Assembly (NCBI GenBank): GCA_019649035.1
Contig: BMAT01006367.1
Location: 22,622 to 45,990 of the forward strand
Source of the DNA: Elysia marginata
Lineage: Eukaryota > Mollusca > Gastropoda > Plakobranchidae
Direction of reading: 5' to 3'
DNA: 23,369 nucleotides
The first letter of the stretch is position 1, and each line of letters begins with the position of its first letter. Under the pieces are notes generated by a model. The model had not been told where the DNA came from. It saw nothing but the letters and a program-made list of their open reading frames with translations, and made no database searches. A program made the translations under genes and the position numbers. Shown one piece after another: positions 16,953-23,369 of this stretch.

Positions 16953-17200
16953 ATATGTGACTCAACACGAGAAAACCCAGCTAAAGAAGCTGGCTCCCAT
17001 TTGAAGCTAGAGGCAATAATGTTTGTCAAGGCGACTCTAAACATCAATAAGTTAATCTTCTTTGAAACTTTGTAAAACAAGAACTACTAAAGGTACATGC
17101 ATTCTGTTTTTTTTCATATTCTGCACTTTCTGGTGGTGTTAAATTTGCAGATACTAAAATTTCCGTCTTTAGCTGGGTTTTCCCGTGTTGGGTCACATAT
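16953..17200. mobile_element. Foldback element with 34-bp arms
   Basis: The left arm 16953-16986 and the inverted right arm 17167-17200 differ at only 2 of 34 positions. The arm has the form ATATGTGACYCAACACGRG followed by AAAACCCAGCTAAAG. The 180-bp loop is non-coding. The near-perfect match implies a young insertion or maintained pairing. Family not identified; different from F1. Confidence 0.7.
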
Positions 17201-17386
17201 ATTACTTCACATACATCCATAAAAAAATTGAAATGATGGCTGGAACTGAGATATTCAACCAGATTATTTGTTGATGAATCACTCTTTATTTTTTTTGTAA
17301 TATGAAGTCTTTTAAGTCTTAGGGGTGTGTCATAGATATCAAAGTAATCCTTTCACTGCCTGGAAGAGCTTTCAAACAATATATAT

Positions 17387-17637
17387 GTCTTGAGTCCAGG
17401 GTGAATGAGTTGGATGTCACAATTTTCTACTTTAAAGAAGTTTCTGTTTTGAACAAGAGATTTGTTTAAGCTTCCATACATCAAAACCTTTTTAAGATTA
17501 TGAATATTTTGTGAAAAGATATCAAAACTTTATTAAACTTAAAACATGGACACAAAGATAAAAAACTAGACCTTTAAATATTGTTTTCTCAAAAACTGAT
17601 TTCTTAACTTACCGCTCATTCACTCTGAATACAAGAC
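17387..17637. mobile_element. Inverted-repeat element, family F1, copy 2
   Basis: 251 bp. Left end GTCTTGAGTCCAGGGTGAAT then GAGTTGGATGTC; right end is inverted, GCTCATTCACTCTGAATACA then AGAC. The subterminal AAGAAGTTTCTGTTTTGAAC then AAGAGAT is shared with copy 1. No coding capacity. Confidence 0.75.
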
Positions 17638-20197
17638 ACACATGTATAATAAAGAAGGCAAACAGGGTAAATCCAGGCACAAGTCAATATTGACATAACG
17701 AGTTATTAAAATTTTCAATTTTCTGAAATTGTATTTCAAACCATTGAAAAGCTTGAAAAACAAATCAGAAATCTAGCTTATTTATATTTTGAGTTATGTG
17801 ATTTTAAAAACAATATAAGTGAAAGGTTATACAGCTAACTAGTACATTTTAAAGGCTATAAACTTGTCTGAGGGACCTGTGCTTGATTGACCCCAGTTTT
17901 CTTGTATATATCTCTAGATATGGAGATTATGAGATTATTGTGTATCTGCCTAGTAGGTCTACCTTCAGAGTTGTTAAATTGTATGCAAATCATTCAAGAG
18001 AGCGTAGAAAGATTGATTGTCAAGTCACATCTGTTTTGAGCTGCACCTGCTTCTTATATATGTGGGTGAAAATGTCTAGAATGATTTGTTTTCTATAATT
18101 CAAGTGCTCGAATAATGGTGCTCCACTCTCTTTGCAATAGTTAGTTCAGCAGGATAAGGCAGTCAGAACATTCACATCATTATTCTACTCCTCCCTGGCT
18201 TGTTAAGCTCCTATTTCAGAAGTTAAGGGCCGAAACACTAGCTATGAGGGGGGTTTCTTCTCTGAAGACTTCCTGCTATCTAGCTCCCGATGAGTATCTT
18301 ACTACAGATCTTTTGGTGACAAATCTTTTTATATTTTTAACTCCCTATACTGGGAAAATTTTTATTTTAAAGGGGCGTGGACAAATGCATTTGCTAAAAT
18401 GTACATGCTTTACTCCATGGTTTTCTGCGTGATTATTTCTTTTGTTTCTTTCTGATGATTAGATTGAAAGGTTTTGATTACCACATGTGTATATAGCTTC
18501 CATCATCTTTTTTCACAAAAGTTATGTTTCCACAAATTATGCTTTATGTGGGTAGGATTTTTTGCATCTCTCTCTCTCTCTTACTCAAATATGATCAAAG
18601 AAGAATTGTAGACCGACAATTAACAATGGAGATCCTCTGAACTAAGCTAGTGCTTATGCGAAGAAAAAGTGAGTGTTATTATCCTATTAAGTGGGTTACT
18701 TGGATGCAAATATATGCAGAACAGTTTTAATATGCATAATAAACCTGTTTTTTATTCACAATTTTTTAAACCAACTTTCCTGTAAAACTTTATCACACAT
18801 TTTCATTTTGAAGATGTCACATCAAGTGCTGTAGCAATTCTGACACTGTTAGTGTCAATGTGTTATACCTGTGTTCATTTCTTGATGAGAATGGTATTTA
18901 ATATCTCATCCACAGCATTAGCGCCATGTCTCGTAGCAAACATGACTCTCATCTTTGTTCAGCTCAAAGTTTGAAATTGTTTTAACTGCATGTATTTATT
19001 ACACTTGGAAATTTGTCAATCTGTATGTGTTATAGTACTCAGGGAGGAGTTCTGGCTTTAAGAAAGATATCTTTAAATTTTATGTCCTGCACAGAATGAT
19101 GGCTTAAAATATTGGAAGTAAAATTAGACCCTAACTCAATGTTATCTTGAGCCAACATATTAATTTATTCCAGCAAAATGAAAGGTGTGTTTTTACTATA
19201 CTCATCATTCAATCACCGAATTTAAAAAGACACATGCCTCATGATGAGTAAGAACAAAATAAATGTCGGAGACTTTTATATCAGGAAACGCTTTTTGAAA
19301 GAAAATCTATTCATCATTTTTTCCCCTATATTTTAAATGAATTAATGTTTTGCTCTAACAGTTGCTAGTTTCTGTCATTAGAACTAAGAAAACTCACAAA
19401 AATTATTCAATTATTTAAAATAAATGGAAACTGTAATTTCAAGAGGAAGAACTATCCAAGTGGTCATATGATCAACTACAATGTGTTTTCTTACAGAATA
19501 AACTTCTATTTCTCTCTCTTTCTCTCTCTCTATTACATAGATATGACACAGTTTTCAAGTATACTTGTACTCATGCCCTAGCCCTGGAACGATTGAGCAC
19601 TGTGTACCAGGCATCTCTTACGTAGGCCCTGGCTTAGGGCAAAGTTGTATGAATTAACCCGTGTATTACTATAAGGTAGAATCTATTTACCAATAGAGTT
19701 GATTTGACTATTTTTATTAATTCAGTCCTGAAATATAAAAGATCTTGTCTTTAATTTCATCCAAAATATTCTTTACTTGATGCTTGAACTCTCAAATCCA
19801 TTCTATTTCAAGAATTTATGTCTCATTTTAAGATGATACATGTCTCAGACTTATTAAAAAAAACCATAAATTTTTATTTTACTCTTAGGTCATTTGCTTG
19901 AACCAAAACTTGTATCTTGTTGAGATATATTGAGATTTGTAACTGAAACCTATCTATATACAATAAATATGTCTGAATGAACCACAGGCTTGAACGTTAC
20001 TGGATGCCATAATGTAACATTATTATGAAAATTTTAACCAATTTTTCTGTATTTATATTTTATTATTTTTTTTTTTTATTTACACTATGGTCTCCTTTTT
20101 TCCAAAGGTAAAATATAAAAAAATTCATCACTTAAAAAATTAATTGTGTAGCACATTTTCTTTTTTAACTTCAGCACAAGTCCTTAAAGTTGATGTG
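17638..20197. other. AT-rich 3' flank without recognisable genes
   Basis: Only short ORFs without family resemblance. Contains CT microsatellites (about 18570-18584 and 19510-19533) and a small hairpin (19575-19640). Several AATAAA motifs (for example near 18735, 19496 and 19962) have no associated gene. Confidence 0.5.
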
Positions 20198-20388
20198 TCT
20201 TGCAACCAGTCAAAATGAGCTTTTAGTCGAAATTGGATGGGAATCAGATATTGGTATCACAGAAAAGCTGGTTTTCTCTACTTTCAAATACCACAAACAG
20301 AAAAGATCTACCTTGCTTCTGTATTAAATTATAGCTGTTTGAAGTCAGCAGGGTAAGGACTCTGGATATTTCAGAAAAGGGAGGAAAT
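20198..20388 (-). repeat. Dispersed repeat, copy 2 (inverted relative to intron 7 copy)
   Basis: The reverse complement matches 7287-7479 along its whole length (191 versus 193 bases), with shared blocks GCTGACTTCAAAC, CAGAAGCA, ACCAATAT and GACTGGTTG. No coding capacity. Confidence 0.7.
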
Positions 20389-21351
20389 AGCATTAATTAA
20401 AGTTTAGACAGCCATAAAGAGGTTGAGGCCTTAGCAACCTTACCAGTCAAAATTGAACACATAAAACTTGCAATTTTAACATGACTGTGTGGAAATAGTT
20501 TTGAAATGGTTTTTAGCGTCAATATTTAAAAAAAATTTAAGCGTATATTTTATCTCAAAATTAAGCCATGTGACTTATGACTCATTTGGACAGAATGTGA
20601 GAAATATTCTTTTGCCTAATCCTCTTCAGCTTTGAAATCCAAAATCTTTTAAGAATTTATTTTCATTTTCAGGCCATTATCAATAAACTATACCTGCGGA
20701 GTATCGTATCACTTTCTTGGCAAAACTTTACACTTTTATGACCTTTATAAAAAAAACTGTTTTCTTTTTTTTTGTATTTGTGAGTGATTGCAGGGACATT
20801 TCAATACCTGGTTTATGCATTCCAAGATATAACAGAATACATCCTTGATGTCTTTTCTTAAAATTTAGTATGTTTGTGGACTTCACATGTTTTGCAGAAG
20901 GTGTCCAAAGCAAAAAAAATCAGTTGAGTTTTAGCCCATCGCTTACATTTGGCCCTGTTTTGGTTGTGCCTCTTTTTGGGGATATTATAAGTGAACAAGA
21001 CACAGGAATGTTACTCATAGAGTACCAAAAAAAAAGTCTTGTTGTCGTTCTCCTATCTAAAATGTGAGACAATGTTAATGTCAGATGTGAATTTGATTTT
21101 GATGCAAACTTGTCAGCAAATCTTGAACAAGACTGTGCAATGTAATGACTTTCATATGACTAACATTTTTTTTTTTGTTTTCATTGGTCAAAAAACCTTC
21201 ATGTAGATCTAGTTAGTCTATTGAAGATTCTTCATGATCATACTTATTGGGTGAAGCTATTTACTTATAGCTGGAGGTAACACCAATACACGTAAAGAAA
21301 CTTAATGTTACCTTTGATCTCAGCATTGTGTGGTAGTGGCACTGGTACAAG
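20389..21351. other. AT-rich 3' flank
   Basis: No supported gene or RNA; short ORFs on both strands lack domain-like features. Confidence 0.5.
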
Positions 21352-22214
21352 GTCTCACGTCCAGAGTGAATGAGTTAGATGTCGCAATTTTCACATTCAA
21401 AGGAACTGCTGTTTGCTATAGGAGCTTTTTCTAAGCTTACAGTTACATGCATAAAAAATTATTTCATTAAATTTAACATTTTTCATACATGTCTGAGATT
21501 ATGCATATTAGCTTCAACATGAAATCTCTCTGACAGTTTCAATGCCTCTCAGAACTGTGAATTTTCATCAGTTCCAGAAAAAAGGAGACAATAATAATCA
21601 TTGCCACAAAACAATCTCGCTTCAATAACTAAAAAGAAAAAGCAAAAACCTTATTGGTGTTAATGTAAAACCATTTTATTAACTACTTTCAAAAAATAAA
21701 AAGCAAAAACCCTATTTGTATTAATGTAAGACTATTTTATTAACTACTTTCAAAAAATAAAAAGCAAAAACCCTATTTGTGTTAGTGTAAAACTATTTTA
21801 TTAACTACTTTCAAAGGATAAATAGCACTGTTACTCTCAGCCTTCCATCATCTGGAAAATCAATCTCCAGCCACCAAAGGTCTTTACGGATTGTGGTAAT
21901 CCATCAGCATTGCTGTCATTAGCATTTGGCAAAACAGTTATATCTCAACGTAAAACTTTTACATAATATGCCAACTAAATCTCTCAAATAAAATCATATC
22001 ATTGGTCCAACCACTGACAATTTTTTTAAGTATGACTCCTGGAAAATACCCGCAGATAAATGATGCCTGATAGCAATAACGAATATCGCTTTGTGCAAAG
22101 ATTGAAAATTTTGTAGATTTGAAGTATAAGAAGGAAAGAAAAAAATAAACCTTTTTATGTTAAAAAAAGAAAAAAAATTGCCGATTTTCTACTCATTCAC
22201 TCTGGACGTGAGAC
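21352..22214. mobile_element. Inverted-repeat element, family F1, copy 3 (longest)
   Basis: 863 bp. The first 24 bases (21352-21375, beginning GTCTCACGTCCAGAGTGAAT) are the exact reverse complement of the last 24 (22191-22214). Similarity weakens further inward (TCGCAATTTT against TCGGCAATTTT). It is longer than the other members because of added internal sequence including a 61-bp tandem array. No transposase ORF. Confidence 0.8.
21639..21822. repeat. 61-bp tandem repeat, three units
   Basis: The AGCAAAAACC landmark recurs at exactly 61-base steps (G at 21642, 21703 and 21764), followed each time by a TTAATGTAA- or TTAGTGTAA-type block and TTTTATTAACTACTTTCAAA. Units 2 and 3 are closest to each other. 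Lies inside F1 copy 3. Confidence 0.9.
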
Positions 22215-22648
22215 AAAAAAGTTTATTGTCAACATTGATGTCATCAATTTTTGAAACATTTTCTCAATGTACATGTAGTTTGTAATGCTTTTTCTTCTTT
22301 TTCAGAATTTGGTGGCCAGAAAAGTCACTCATAAACAAGTAATTTTTTTCTCCTAAACTTTGCATTTGTGTATTTAGTTATTAAGATAATTAACCGGAAG
22401 GGCAAAGAATTCACCATAAACCTGTTCTCTAAGTCAGAGGTACACAATGTAAGTTGTATTGAAATTTTATATTCAGCTGTAAGTTTTCTTTTTTTGTTGA
22501 ATTTTCTATAGTCAAATTGTTTGAAAATGTTCTAATATTTATAAGTTCATGTCGGTTTCTGATTCTGGTGGCGTTGGCAAGATTTTTTGAGCTCTCATTA
22601 TGTAGAATCAAAAGGTGCTAAGTAAGAGTAGAGAGACGAATGGCAAAT

Positions 22649-22900
22649 GTCTAGCGTCCAGCGGGAATGAGTCGGGTGTCATAATTTACACCTTTGAAGT
22701 TGTCACTGTTTTAAACAAGACATCTTTCATAGTTTCCGAAAACGGCAAAAATTTAATCACAATATCAATTCTTCGTGGAAGATCCTAAACTGTTGCTGAT
22801 TCAAAATGTAGAGAAAAAGAAGAAAACACAGATTGTAAAATTTGAGTTTTCTAAATGAAAAGAAATCCCGATGTGCAACTCATTTGCCTTTACTCGAGAC
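22649..22900. mobile_element. Inverted-repeat element, family F1, copy 4
   Basis: 252 bp. Left end GTCTAGCGTCCAGCGGGAAT then GAGTCGGGTGTC; right end is a diverged inverse ending TTTACTCGAGAC. The left flank ends AAAT and the right flank begins AAAT, a possible 4-bp target duplication. The subterminal TTTGAAGTTGTCACTGTTTT matches the other copies. Confidence 0.65.
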
Positions 22901-23369
22901 AAATACTTCTTTGATTATTACTATATCTTATTGTGGTGGCATATATACGAGTATATATATATATGTACTACTTGCTTAGGCTGTGATTATATGTTTTGTG
23001 TATTGTTCGAAGCTTGATGTAGATACCATTGAAGCAAAGGGTCAATTATTTGTCATGCTGATGATTATTACATTGATGTGTCTATGAACGCAAAATAAAA
23101 CCCTATATTTCATTGAAATTAACAGATGCCTACAAATGTTGGACTGTCTACTTTGGAAACTGTGGATGAAGCTGAAGTCCTGCTCTTCCTTGTTTTCTGG
23201 TCTTCTATTCTGTGCCCCTGATTCGTCTAAAACAGTCTGTCTCTCTTTTGTCATCTACCTATGCCATATCTTGCTTTTCATGCTTAGTTTCTCTTTTTAT
23301 CATTTAGTGGTCAAAAGTCAAGCTTTCTTTGAGTAAATGGAAAAATTACTAATAAAAATGTTGTGACAT
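22901..23369. other. Distal flank
   Basis: Contains a (TA)n run (about 22951-22965). A short acceptor-like plus ORF segment at 23126 and an AATAAA near 23354 are not sufficient to call a gene. Confidence 0.4.

Noticed and set aside
17883..18432. Short open frames in the 3' flank
   Set aside because: AT-rich composition, no domains, no acceptable splice or promoter context.

Overview
The window is AT-rich animal nuclear DNA. It carries one split gene on the + strand, 13 coding exons between 1361 and 14686, all with GT-AG introns. The rest is intron, upstream flank and an 8.7 kb repeat-rich downstream flank. The tRNA-derived SINEs with an invertebrate-style core, the intron sizes and the satellite and foldback content suggest an invertebrate, most likely a mollusc. 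That assignment is inference. Nothing points to bacteria, phage or plasmid.

The gene is an orthologue of SLC35F5, an orphan member of the SLC35 / drug-metabolite-transporter superfamily. Joining the exons at the sites listed gives an uninterrupted 476-residue protein with about ten membrane segments and exact phase agreement at all 12 junctions. Exon 1 lies in a CpG-dense patch and has an overlapping upstream ORF. Exon 2 begins at a NAGNAG-type acceptor.

The most unusual region is 11.0-13.2 kb, around exon 12, which encodes the last membrane helix. Four degenerate copies of the start of exon 12, most with the 3' splice site in front, lie in the introns on both sides: three upstream (near 11015, 11587 and 11759) and one downstream (near 12452). 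Two of them stay open in the phase required by exon 11 and then stop, so they are either exon relics or cryptic alternative last exons. The downstream copy runs straight into a 38-bp minisatellite whose unit begins inside the exon copy. The array is interrupted by a 430-base assembly gap.

Mobile elements: two tRNA-derived SINEs (introns 9 and 10), a hAT-like MITE (intron 10), a piggyBac-like MITE with TTAA ends (intron 12), and a small foldback in intron 7. An unclassified repeat is shared in opposite orientation between intron 7 and the 3' flank. Downstream of the gene are four members of one inverted-repeat family (16.5, 17.4, 21.4-22.2 and 22.7-22.9 kb), one of which holds a 61-bp tandem array, and a foldback with 34-bp arms at 16953-17200. 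No second gene could be supported.
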